Part shown: positions 33,068-41,181 of the stretch, piece by piece | Layout of the letters: each line of letters opens with the position of its first letter | Numbering within the stretch: the first letter of the stretch is position 1 | NCBI GenBank assembly: GCA_021846505.1 | Contig: JAJZWV010000016.1 | Coordinates: 1-56,855, forward strand | DNA: 56,855 nt | DNA from: Bacillota bacterium | GTDB lineage: Bacteria > Bacillota > Sulfobacillia > Sulfobacillales > JAIMBI01 | Reading direction: 5' to 3' | The notes under the pieces: generated by a model | Database searches by the model: none | The model's input: the letters and a program-made list of their open reading frames with translations, nothing else | Told to the model about the DNA's origin: nothing | Translations under genes and position numbers: made by a program

Positions 33068-34600
33068 TCACACCGGGTGGACAGCATTGTGCTTCGCGGG
33101 CCAGCCTCGGTCCTTGTGCTCATAAGCGGCAAAGCGCCGAATCAGGGCTTCGCGCAGGTCCTCCGGCGCCACGATGTCATCCACCACCAACTCGCCGGCG
33201 AGGTGCAGGATGTTGATGTCCCGGCGGTACTCCTCCCGCCGCTCCTGAACCAGCTGCTGGCGCGCCTCGGCCGTCGCGCCGGCTTGAATTTCCCGGTAGT
33301 ACACGGCGTTGACCGCCGCCTCGGGGCCCATCACGGCCACCTCGGCACCCGGCAGCGCCAGGACGGCGTCCGACCCAAAGGCCGGGCCCGCCATGGCGTA
33401 CAGCCCCGCCCCGTAGCACTTGCGCACCATCACCGAAATTTTGGGCACGGTTGCCTCGGACACCGCCGCGATCATTTTGGCGCCGTGGCGGATGATGCCT
33501 TGCCGCTCGACGGCCGACCCCACCATAAAGCCCGGCACATCGGCCAAAAACAGGAGCGGCACGTTGAAGGCGTTCGCCAGCCAGATGAACCGGGCCCCCT
33601 TGTCGGCCGAGTCGACAAACAGCGTCCCTCCCTTCACCTTCGGCTGATTGGCCACAATCCCCACCGTGCGCCCCCCCAGCCGGGCGAATCCGGTCACCAG
33701 CTCGGGCGCAAACAGTGCCTTTACCTCGAAAAACGACCCACAGTCCACCAGTGCCTCCACCAGCGCCTTGATGTCAAAGGGCTGGCGCGCCTCGGCTGGA
33801 ATGATGGCCTCGATGGGCGTGGCCGCGCTGGGCGCTTTGGCCGCCCGCACCGGCGGCGCCTGGCGAAAGTGGGGCGGCAAATAGCTGAGATACCGCCGCA
33901 CCACGCCGATGGCGTCATCCTCATCAGCCGCCAGCACGTCTCCGAGCCCGCTCACGCGGCAGTGCATGCCGGCGCCGCCCATCTCCTCCAGCGACACCTT
34001 TTCGCCAGTGGCCATCGCCGCCATGCGGGGCGAAGCCAGGTACGCGCTGGCGTGGCCATCCACCATCACCACCAAGTCGCTGAACGCCGGAATGTACGCG
34101 GATCCGGCCGGCGAGGGGCCAAACAGCACCGTCACCTGCGGCACCACCCCCGACAGCTGCACCTGGCGAAAGAAGATGCGCCCCCCCTGACGGCGGCCCG
34201 GAAAGCTCCGCACCTGGTCATCGATGCGGGCGCCCGCCGAATCCACCAAATACAAGAGCGGAACCCGCATGCGCTCCGCCGTCTCCTGAATGCGCAGGAT
34301 TTTCTCAATCGACTTGGGGCCCATCGAACCCGCTTTCACGGTGGCGTCGCTGGCCATGAACGCCACCGGCCGGCCCTCAATGCGGCCCACGCCCGTCACC
34401 ACCGCATCCGCCGGCAGCTCCGCATTCAGCGCTTCGGCGAAAAGCCCGTCCTCCCACTCCCATCCATCGGCATCAAACAGCTTCGCCAAGCGCGCGCGCA
34501 CAAACTGCTTGCCCGCCGCCTGCAGGCGCTCGTGATATTCGGGCCGCCCACCAGCCACGATGCGGGCGCGCGCCTCGCTCCACGACTCCTTGTCCAACAC
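33068..34600 (-). CDS. Acyl-CoA carboxylase, carboxyltransferase (beta) subunit
   Basis: The 510-residue protein is a biotin-dependent carboxyltransferase of the propionyl-/methylcrotonyl-CoA carboxylase type. Segments are VAFMASDATVKAGSMGPKSI, LLYLVDSAGARIDDQV (oxyanion loop), FGPSPAGSAYIPAFSD, and in the C-domain FLADVPGFMVGSAVE, ARFIWLANAF and GAEVAVMGPEAAVNAVYYRE. In an operon with an isovaleryl-CoA-dehydrogenase-like enzyme and AtuA, 3-methylcrotonyl-CoA or geranyl-CoA carboxylation is plausible. The biotin carboxylase and biotin carrier subunits are not in the window. GTG 34600 follows AGGAGG by 4 bases; the upstream in-frame ATG lacks such a site. Confidence 0.88.
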   Translation of the reverse strand: MLDKESWSEARARIVAGGRPEYHERLQAAGKQFVRARLAKLFDADGWEWEDGLFAEALNAELPADAVVTGVGRIEGRPVAFMASDATVKAGSMGPKSIEKILRIQETAERMRVPLLYLVDSAGARIDDQVRSFPGRRQGGRIFFRQVQLSGVVPQVTVLFGPSPAGSAYIPAFSDLVVMVDGHASAYLASPRMAAMATGEKVSLEEMGGAGMHCRVSGLGDVLAADEDDAIGVVRRYLSYLPPHFRQAPPVRAAKAPSAATPIEAIIPAEARQPFDIKALVEALVDCGSFFEVKALFAPELVTGFARLGGRTVGIVANQPKVKGGTLFVDSADKGARFIWLANAFNVPLLFLADVPGFMVGSAVERQGIIRHGAKMIAAVSEATVPKISVMVRKCYGAGLYAMAGPAFGSDAVLALPGAEVAVMGPEAAVNAVYYREIQAGATAEARQQLVQERREEYRRDINILHLAGELVVDDIVAPEDLREALIRRFAAYEHKDRGWPAKHNAVHPV

Positions 34601-34638
34601 GGCACCTCCTTCGCGGCGCATTGGCCCTGCCTGAATCT

Positions 34639-34980
34639 CTAGAAGCGCGGGCGCGCCGGCCCATCGTCCGGCCAGTCAATCTCCAGCCTCAGCAGGGCCG
34701 CCCCCAGCGTCTTGCCCAGATTGTCCACGCGCAGCGAGGCGGCCGCTCCGCCATCCAGCGCTCCATCCACGACAAACTTCAAGGCACAAAGGCGCGGCAG
34801 CTCGTACCGGGCCACAGGGCCATCGGCCCAAGGAGCCAAGTGCCGGGCCACGGCCGCGGACGTGACCTGCGCGCTGACCACGGCATAGGCTGCAGCATCC
34901 GGCATCATCAGGCTCAAGTCGAGGAGGTTGCCCTTGTCCCCCGACCGGCAGGTTGCCACATCCACCAGCTGCCGCCGCAT
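34639..34980 (-). CDS. AtuA-related small protein (C-terminal AtuA domain as a separate gene)
   Basis: The 113-residue protein carries DVATCRSGDKGNLLDLSLMM, which corresponds to the C-terminal domain of longer AtuA proteins where R-S-G-D-K-G-x-x is invariant, and LCALKFVVDGALDGGAAASL. In Pseudomonas the two AtuA domains are one chain; here they are two genes, with this one 71 bases downstream of the larger part. The AAGGGGGTGAGG site before ATG 34980 is good. It probably forms a complex with the product of 35052-36428. Biochemical function of the family is not established as far as I know. Confidence 0.8.
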   Translation of the reverse strand: MRRQLVDVATCRSGDKGNLLDLSLMMPDAAAYAVVSAQVTSAAVARHLAPWADGPVARYELPRLCALKFVVDGALDGGAAASLRVDNLGKTLGAALLRLEIDWPDDGPARPRF

Positions 34981-35051
34981 CGCCTCACCCCCTTCCGCAG
35001 CGCCCCCTGAGCGCCGCGCGCCATTATGCCCCGACACCCGGCAGCATCGGC

Positions 35052-36428
35052 CTATCCTCCGTCTAAGAAGCGCGCGGCTGGCCGCACCACCACCGCCACC
35101 GCCTCGTCCACCGCATGGCGGGCGATGGTGCCACTTTTGGCGGCAAACAGCTCTCGCACGCGATCCACCCCAAAAAAGCCGCTGGCGGTCGGCGGCCCCG
35201 ACAAAGCCAGCGGAGGAAACAGCCGGCTGAATGCCTCCGCCTGAGCGCGGCTGTCGGTGGGGAGAGCCATGCGCAGGTACACTTCGTTGGTGCCAGCAGG
35301 GTCCGCCGCTGGGGCCAGCGGGCCATGAAAGGCGCTGACGCCCAAGTACTCGGCCCGCGGCGGATGCGGCGACAGCCCGCGGGCGGCCGCCTGCCGCTCG
35401 ATGATGGCGGCCGCGGCCTGTGCCTTCTCCAGCGCGTCCGGCCAGGAAAATCCCACCACTCCCTGGCCCAGAAATCCCTGCCGGTACCCCGCCAGCACTT
35501 TGTAGCGACCAGGGCGCGCGTGCCCCCGCACGCCGCGCACGGCCACCCGATCTGCCCCCTCCCGCTGGAGCTCCACCTCGGTGAGGTCCACTGTCACGTC
35601 GGGCGTCAGATAGCGCGCGGGGTTGTGCACCTCGTACAGCAGCTGCTCGCGGACCGTGTCCACGCTCACCCGCCCGCCGCTGCCGGTCACCTTCGTGATA
35701 GTGAGCCGCCCATCCGCATCCAGCTCCGCGATCGGGTAGCCAATGTGGTCCAGCCCCTCGATGTGCCGCCAGTCGCCGCTGTGATTGCCCCCCGTCACCT
35801 GGCCAGAGCACTCCAAGAGATGTCCCGCCACCGCGGCGGCGGCCAGCCGCTGGATGGCGGCCGCCGACGGATGCGCGTCCGCCAAATCCCAACCCCATGC
35901 ATGAGCGGCCGCGCCCAGGAACAGGGCGCTGTCGGCCACCCGGCCGGTGATGACAAGATCCGCCCCCCCCGCCAGCGCCTGCTGGATGGGGGCCGCCCCT
36001 AAATAGGCGTTGGCAAACACCGGCACCCGATCGGGCTCATCACCCCCGTCGGTCCAGCAGACAGCCGGCAGCTGCCCCATCACGTCGTCCCCCACCACCA
36101 CGCCGATGACAGCCTCTATCCCCACCGTGCGGGCCACCTCGGCGGCTGCGCGGGCGGCGGCCCACGGATTTAAGCCGCCGGCATTAGAGATGAGCCGCAC
36201 ACCGTGTGCCCGAGCCGCCGGCCACAGGTCGCGGAGCAGCGGAATTAGGTCCCGGGCAAACCCGAGGCGCGGATCGCGGGCGCGATCCTTGGCCAAGATC
36301 GCCAGCGTGAGCTCGGCCAAGTGGTCAAAGCCGACATACTGGACATCGCCGGCCGTGATAAGCTCCAGGGCCGGATCATGGCTGTCGCCATAAAAGCCCA
36401 GCCCACCCCCCATTCGCACGGCGGTCAT
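35052..36428 (-). CDS. atuA: AtuA family protein (DUF1446), acyclic terpene utilisation type
   Basis: The 458-residue protein has the DUF1446 pattern: GGGLGFYGDSHDPALELI, DVQYVGFDHLAELTLAIL, RLISNAGGLNPWAAA, ITGRVADSALFLGA, GHLLECSGQVTGGNHSGDW, GYPIAEL and TKVTGSGGRVSVDTV. Family members occur in terpene (atu) and leucine/isovalerate (liu) gene clusters beside acyl-CoA carboxylases, as here. The C-terminal AtuA domain is encoded separately by the next gene. Its ATG overlaps the enoyl-CoA hydratase stop (ATGA, 36425-36428), showing tight coupling. Reaction unknown. Confidence 0.85.
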   Translation of the reverse strand: MTAVRMGGGLGFYGDSHDPALELITAGDVQYVGFDHLAELTLAILAKDRARDPRLGFARDLIPLLRDLWPAARAHGVRLISNAGGLNPWAAARAAAEVARTVGIEAVIGVVVGDDVMGQLPAVCWTDGGDEPDRVPVFANAYLGAAPIQQALAGGADLVITGRVADSALFLGAAAHAWGWDLADAHPSAAAIQRLAAAAVAGHLLECSGQVTGGNHSGDWRHIEGLDHIGYPIAELDADGRLTITKVTGSGGRVSVDTVREQLLYEVHNPARYLTPDVTVDLTEVELQREGADRVAVRGVRGHARPGRYKVLAGYRQGFLGQGVVGFSWPDALEKAQAAAAIIERQAAARGLSPHPPRAEYLGVSAFHGPLAPAADPAGTNEVYLRMALPTDSRAQAEAFSRLFPPLALSGPPTASGFFGVDRVRELFAAKSGTIARHAVDEAVAVVVRPAARFLDGG

Positions 36429-37231
36429 GGGCGAGATCCCTTGGCTTCTCCGCCAGCGTGAGCCGAAGTCGCCGCTGACCCGCTCAAGAACGCTTCCGCG
36501 GCGGCGGCAAGGCCGGGAGCCGACAGCGCCAGGTTGCGCAGCAGCGCCAGATGGGCGAGCCGCGGCTGGAGGGCGCCGGCCCCCAGCGCCCGGTACGCCT
36601 CCATCGCGCTGCGAATGACCACCGGGTCGACGGCGGCCAGTCGCTCCGCCTCCTCCATCGCGCGGTCCAACACCTGTTCCGCCGGCACCACCGCGTCCAC
36701 CAGTCCCCAGTCCAGCGCGGTGTCGGAGGAAATCGTGCGGCCCGACAGCGCCAGCGCCATCGCGCGCCGCTCGCCCACGGCTCGAGCCAGCAGCGGCAGA
36801 ACGGTGTAGGGGAACAGACCGCGCCGAATCTCCGGCAGGCCCAGCACCAGATCGTCGGCCCCAACAACTAGGTGTGCCACCAGGAGCAGCCCTACCCCTC
36901 CCGCCAGCACGTGGCCGCGCGCCGCCGCCACGACCGGGGTTTGGAGCTCCGCCTGGAGGCCAAACAGCCCGAGGCCGGTGCGCCCGCGCTCGTACAAGCC
37001 CGCAGGATCCAGCCGAGCCAGCTCCAGAAACTCTGCCAAGTCGGCCCCGGCCGAGAACGTGGGGCCTCGCCCGGCCAGCACCATGGCACCCACGGCCGGG
37101 TCGCGATCCCCCTCGCGGAGGGCCGCTTCAATCGCATCGGCCAGCACGCCCGACAGCGCATTGCGCTTCTCGGGGCGGTTCAGGTGCAGCACCCGCACGC
37201 GCCCTCGGGCCTCCACCTCCAGGATGCTCAC
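36425..37231 (-). CDS. Enoyl-CoA hydratase/isomerase
   Basis: The 268-residue crotonase-fold protein has HLNRPEKRNALSG, the oxyanion segments FSAGADLAEF and RGHVLAGGVGLLLVAHLVVG, and LPEIRRGLFP with the second catalytic Glu position retained. The first catalytic Glu of true hydratases (in GGGCE-type sequence) is replaced by a Gly-Val-Gly-Leu region, so the exact reaction (hydration, isomerisation or methylglutaconyl-CoA hydration) is open. Both ends overlap neighbours by 4 bases: its ATG with the ligase stop, its stop with the atuA start. Confidence 0.85.
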   Translation of the reverse strand: MSILEVEARGRVRVLHLNRPEKRNALSGVLADAIEAALREGDRDPAVGAMVLAGRGPTFSAGADLAEFLELARLDPAGLYERGRTGLGLFGLQAELQTPVVAAARGHVLAGGVGLLLVAHLVVGADDLVLGLPEIRRGLFPYTVLPLLARAVGERRAMALALSGRTISSDTALDWGLVDAVVPAEQVLDRAMEEAERLAAVDPVVIRSAMEAYRALGAGALQPRLAHLALLRNLALSAPGLAAAAEAFLSGSAATSAHAGGEAKGSRP

Positions 37232-38808
37232 GAGGCGCCGCCGTACAGGGCCTGCAGCTCCCGCTTCAGCACTTTGCCGGCGGGACTTTTAGGGAGCGCC
37301 TCGGCAAAGTAAATGCGCTTGGGCACCTTGAACGCCGCCAACTCGCGGCGGCAGTGCGCCAGCAGCTCGCCGGCCTCCACACGCTCCCCCGCTTCCGACC
37401 GCACCACCACCGCCACCACCGCTTCCACCCAGTAGGCATCCGGCACACCGATGACACTCACCTGCCCGACGGCAGGATGGCGGGCCATAACCTCCTCGAC
37501 TTCTTGGGACGAGACGTTTTCGCCCCCGGTCTTGATGATGTCCTTGACCCGGTCCACAAAGTACAGAAACCCGTCGGGATCTTGGGCCGCCAGGTCGCCC
37601 GTGTGGTGCCATCCTCCACGAAAGGCTTCGGCCGTCCGCGCGGGATCCTGAAAGTACCCGGCCATGACGGCCGGCCCGCGCGCCACCAGCTCCCCCACCT
37701 CGCCACGCGCTGCCGGGCGGCCGTCTGCATCCACCACCTGCAGCTCCAGCGGCAGGTGCGCTGCCCCAATCGGGTCGGGGCGCGCACGGCGGCTAAACAC
37801 CTCCTGGCCCCGGGTGCTGGCCCCCAGCGGCGTGAGCTCGGACTGCCCCCAATACCCGACCCACTCCACCTGCGGCGCCAGCTGGCCCAAGCGTGCCATG
37901 GCAGACCCGGGCAGATACTGAAACACGATGCCGTGCTGCAGGCGGGTGAAGTCGCGAGGATCCAAATCGGGCAGGGCCAAGAGGCCCAGATAGGCGGTCG
38001 CAGGGAGCACCAAGTAGGTGACCCCTTCCTCCTGGATGGCCCGCAGCAGGGCGCGCGGCTCGATGCGCCGCAGCAGCACCCCGGTGGCCCCGGTGGCGAG
38101 CGTGGCCAGCAAGACATAGAGGCCCGCGACGTGGAACAGCGGCAGTGCCAGCAGCGGCCGCTGCCGCCGGCCAATCTCCAAATCGGCGACGGCGGACAGC
38201 AGCGCCGCATGCCAGTTGAGGTGCGTACTCACCACCCCCTTCGGCTGCGCCTCCGTGCCGCTGGTAAACAGCAGGGTCGCCATGGCGTCGCTGGGCACGG
38301 CGACCGCCGGCCACTCTGGGGGCTCGCTGGCCAGCACCTCCTCCAGCCGGCGAAAGCCCGGAGGCAGCGGTGCGTCCGGGCCGAGAAACCAGCAAAGCTC
38401 GACGGCACTCAGCGACGCGGCATCCCCCGCCATAAGGGGCCACAGGGATGCGTCCACCATCAGAGCCCGCGCCCGGGCGCGGCCGATGGCCTGCACCAGC
38501 TCGGGGCCGCGCAGCAGGGCGTTTAGCGGCAGCAGCGCCGCACCGATCGCGGACGCCCCGAACCAGAGCGCCACAAATTCCGGCGAGTTCAGGCCCAGCA
38601 CCGCGACCACATCGCCCGGCCCCAGCCCCGCGCGGCGCAGCGCCTGCCCCATGCGCGCCGCCAAGGCATCCAGATCGCGGTAGGTCACGTCTTGCCGCTC
38701 AAAGCGCAGGGCGGCCGCCTCTGGATGCCGGCACGCACTGCGATGGAGCAGATCCCCCACGTTGAACCGATGAAGCAGATTCTCCTCCAGTGCCTCCGCT
38801 TCCGTCAC
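37228..38808 (-). CDS. Acyl-CoA synthetase (AMP-forming), second copy
   Basis: The 526-residue ligase has LLFTSGTEAQPKGVV, YWGQSELTPLGA, WHHTGDLAAQDPDGFLYFVD and DIIKTGGENVSSQEVEEVM, with the C-terminal Lys in KSPAGKVLKREL. It is clearly different from the ligase at 31434-32987 and lies between the dehydrogenase and hydratase genes, so it probably activates the main pathway acid. GTG 38808 follows AGGAGG at a good distance. It lies 24 bases after the dehydrogenase gene. Confidence 0.9.
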   Translation of the reverse strand: MTEAEALEENLLHRFNVGDLLHRSACRHPEAAALRFERQDVTYRDLDALAARMGQALRRAGLGPGDVVAVLGLNSPEFVALWFGASAIGAALLPLNALLRGPELVQAIGRARARALMVDASLWPLMAGDAASLSAVELCWFLGPDAPLPPGFRRLEEVLASEPPEWPAVAVPSDAMATLLFTSGTEAQPKGVVSTHLNWHAALLSAVADLEIGRRQRPLLALPLFHVAGLYVLLATLATGATGVLLRRIEPRALLRAIQEEGVTYLVLPATAYLGLLALPDLDPRDFTRLQHGIVFQYLPGSAMARLGQLAPQVEWVGYWGQSELTPLGASTRGQEVFSRRARPDPIGAAHLPLELQVVDADGRPAARGEVGELVARGPAVMAGYFQDPARTAEAFRGGWHHTGDLAAQDPDGFLYFVDRVKDIIKTGGENVSSQEVEEVMARHPAVGQVSVIGVPDAYWVEAVVAVVVRSEAGERVEAGELLAHCRRELAAFKVPKRIYFAEALPKSPAGKVLKRELQALYGGAS

Positions 38809-38832
38809 TGCCCGTCGCCTCCTACTGCACGT

Positions 38833-39969
38833 TCAGCGCTGGCCCGACAGCTCGCGGGCCAGAATCAGCCGCCGAATTTCCTTCGTGCCGGCCCCAATGT
38901 CAAACAGCTTCGCGTCCCGAAACAGGCGCTCGACCACCGAGCCGCGCACATAGCCCGCGCCTCCGTAAATCTGCACCGCCTCATCGGCGGCATGGCGGGC
39001 AGCTCGGCCGGCGTACAGCAGCGCCGCCGCCGCCTCCCGGCTGGCGCGCGCCCCCGCGTCCAGCCGCTGGAGGGCGTCCAATGCCAAAAGCTCGGCCGCC
39101 CGCGTTTCGACATACATGTCGGCCAGCTTGGCGGCCACCAGCTCAAACTCCATCAGGGGCCGGCCAAACTGCCGGCGGCGCTGGGCATAGCCCAGCGCCC
39201 GGTCGAGGGCCTCCTCGGCAATCCCCACGCCCGACAGCGCGTAGAAGGCGCGCTCGCGATCCAGCCCCCGCATCATGACCACGACCCCTTGATTCTCCTC
39301 CCCCAGCCGGTTGGCGGCCGGAACCGGCACGCCGTCGAAAAACACCTCGCCGGTGGGAGATCCGCGCATCCCCAGCTTGGCGAACGCTGGCCCCGTGCTC
39401 ACGCCCGGCCACCCACGCTCCACGATGAACGCCGTAATGCCGTGCTTGCCGGCCTCAGGATTCGTTTTGGCGTAAACGACCCACAGGTCCGCAATGGGCG
39501 CATTGGTGATAAAGGTTTTGCTGCCGGTCAGCACATAGCCGCCGCTGGCCGCTCGCCGGGCCTGGGTCGTGATGGCGGTCGCGTCCGACCCCGCTTCCGG
39601 CTCGGTCAGAGCCAGCGCCCCCACCGCCGCCCCCGAAGATAGCTCTGGCAGGTAGCGCTGCCGCTGCGCTTCACTGCCGCTGAGCCAGATGTTGTGGGCG
39701 CACAAGTTCACGTGAGCTCCATACGACAGGGCGAAGGCGGGCGACACACGCGAAAGCGCCCGGCCAATCAGAGCCGCGGAGGCTAGGTCCCCGCCGCGGC
39801 CGCCATCGGCCTCCGGGATTCCGGCCCCCAAGTAGCCCAGCTGGGCTGCCTGTTCCCATGCCGCCCGCGGCAGCTGGTCATCCTGATCCATGGCTTCCGC
39901 CACGGGCTCCAGCTCCCGGCGGGCAAATTCCAGCGCCGCCTGGTAGACGGCCTCCTGCTCCGGTGACAT
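38833..39969 (-). CDS. Acyl-CoA dehydrogenase, isovaleryl-CoA dehydrogenase-like
   Basis: The 378-residue flavoprotein has ALALTEPEAGSDATAI, SKTFITNAPIADLWVVYAKT, FAKLGMRGSPTGEV, and the C-terminal VQIYGGAGYVRGSVVERLFR and DIGAGTKEIRRLI. SYGAHVNLCAHNI near residue 90 and GLDRERAFYALSG are close to isovaleryl-CoA dehydrogenase, whose catalytic Glu lies in the G-L-D-x-E-R helix and is present here. This supports a branched acyl-CoA substrate. ATG 39969 is chosen (AGGAAG 9 bases upstream); GTG 39975 is possible. It is the first enzyme gene after the regulator. Confidence 0.88.
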   Translation of the reverse strand: MSPEQEAVYQAALEFARRELEPVAEAMDQDDQLPRAAWEQAAQLGYLGAGIPEADGGRGGDLASAALIGRALSRVSPAFALSYGAHVNLCAHNIWLSGSEAQRQRYLPELSSGAAVGALALTEPEAGSDATAITTQARRAASGGYVLTGSKTFITNAPIADLWVVYAKTNPEAGKHGITAFIVERGWPGVSTGPAFAKLGMRGSPTGEVFFDGVPVPAANRLGEENQGVVVMMRGLDRERAFYALSGVGIAEEALDRALGYAQRRRQFGRPLMEFELVAAKLADMYVETRAAELLALDALQRLDAGARASREAAAALLYAGRAARHAADEAVQIYGGAGYVRGSVVERLFRDAKLFDIGAGTKEIRRLILARELSGQR

Positions 39970-40070
39970 ACCCACGTGCTTCCTGTCACCTCCTTTCACC
40001 TGGCTCCCTCGGCCTGACAGCCCGCTTGAGCGCTCGTCCTCCGCTTGAGGCAGGACTTCGGCTCCGCCGT

Positions 40071-40796
40071 TCAGAGCCGAAAGCGCTGCCGAATCAGCTG
40101 ATACTGGTTGGTGCCCCGCAGGTAAGTTTCGAACGCCGCCAGGTGCCGCCGAACCCGGCGGGCTGCGGCGGCCTCGTCCCCCGCCGCGATGGCCGCGGCG
40201 ATGCGCTCGTGAGCGCCCAGCACCTCGCGCGCCACCGCCGCCTCGTACGCGGGCTCCACCGTCGACACCCGCACCAGGTCGCGAATCGCATCATGCAGGG
40301 CGGACAGCACGGGGTTGTGGCAGGCTGAAGCCACAGCCGCATGAAACACCAAGTTTTCCTCCACCTGACCCACGTGGTGGCCGTCCGCGATAAGCCGGGC
40401 GAACCGCTCACAGGACGCGGCCAGCGCCGCGACGTCGCCCGGCTCCCGGCGCCGTGCGGCCAGGGCCGCAGCGGCCGCCTCAATCTCCGCGCGCGCTTCC
40501 AGGAGCTCTGCCAGCGACACCTGGGTCGACTCCAGCAAAATCCCGAGCGACCGCGCCACGTGCTCGGGGCCGGGAGCGGCCACGAAGACTCCCCCTGCCG
40601 GCCCGGGGCGTGTCGCCACCAGCCCTTGGTCAGCCAGCAGGCGAACGGCTTCGCGCACCGTGGCCCGGCTGCGCCCGCTCCACTGGATCAGGTCACGCTC
40701 ACGCCCCAGCCGCGCCCCTGCGGCCAGCTGCTCGCTCGCAATGTGCGCCTGGATGAGCCCCGCCAGCCGATGGGCCTCCCCACTGCAGGCAGTCAT
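40071..40796 (-). CDS. GntR/FadR-family transcriptional regulator
   Basis: The 241-residue protein has a winged-helix N-domain (RLAGLIQAHIASEQLAAGAR, then SRATVREAVRLLADQGLVAT, then RPGPAGGVFVA) and an all-helical FCD effector domain with the metal-type pattern ELLEARAEIEAAAAALAA, NLVFHAAVASACHNPVL and HERIAAAIAAGDEAAAARRV. This fits the FadR subfamily, which senses acyl-CoA or organic acids. It is first in the leftward acyl-CoA operon and presumably controls it and the divergent MFS gene. ATG 40796 has GAGGTG upstream; ATG 40847 would place the start at the -10 region. Confidence 0.88.
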   Translation of the reverse strand: MTACSGEAHRLAGLIQAHIASEQLAAGARLGRERDLIQWSGRSRATVREAVRLLADQGLVATRPGPAGGVFVAAPGPEHVARSLGILLESTQVSLAELLEARAEIEAAAAALAARRREPGDVAALAASCERFARLIADGHHVGQVEENLVFHAAVASACHNPVLSALHDAIRDLVRVSTVEPAYEAAVAREVLGAHERIAAAIAAGDEAAAARRVRRHLAAFETYLRGTNQYQLIRQRFRL

Positions 40797-40836
40797 CCCT
40801 GACACCTCGCGCTTTGACTGCATGTTCATCCTAATC

Positions 40837-40842
40837 ATTATA
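40837..40842 (-). promoter_or_regulatory. -10 element (TATAAT) for the acyl-CoA operon
   Basis: A consensus TATAAT on the minus strand lies in an A+T-rich island 41 bases before the regulator start at 40796, in otherwise very G+C-rich sequence. A clear -35 at standard distance is not visible. Confidence 0.5.
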
Positions 40843-40847
40843 CTCAA

Positions 40848-41181
40848 TGGGCCTGCGCGTCATAGTCCAGCGGGCTGCAAGGTTTTCGCGGCCGCCGCCG
40901 GACATTCCCAGGTCCCGCCCGGTAGGCTCTTTTAGGGGAGGCGCCGGCGATTTGTGGGGGCGCCGCCCCCGCCGCGCCGTGGGCGGATTGGATTCGGCGG
41001 CGAGCCTCGGCGCGGTTCCCGGCCTCCAACCCCTTGGAGCCGCAGCCCAATCGCGATACGCTCGAAGAAAGCGGCCGGCCCTCGACCTGCGACAGTCTTT
41101 TTCGCGCCGACGCCACCTGGCCCGTGCCAAGTCGCAGCACGTGCCGCTCAAGATTTATCGCCGCGCCCGCGGCCGGAAGGA
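40848..41181. other. Divergent intergenic region, no gene recognised
   Basis: Frames are open on both strands throughout because of high G+C, but none has motifs. The forward frame ending at 41185 overlaps the MFS start and finishes with a basic segment (RAKSQHVPLKIYRRARGRK) that could be the tail of a lost gene. The region probably carries the MFS promoter. Confidence 0.4.

Noticed and set aside
33050-34642. 530-codon forward frame
   Set aside because: It is antisense to the carboxyltransferase gene and has shadow composition (His/Arg/Gln-rich).
34639-35898. 419-codon minus frame that includes the AtuA-related small gene
   Set aside because: Only the last 113 codons are protein-like; the rest overlaps atuA in another frame.
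36874-38526. 550-codon forward frame
   Set aside because: It is the antisense shadow of the ligase and hydratase genes, whose minus-strand products have clear catalytic motifs.
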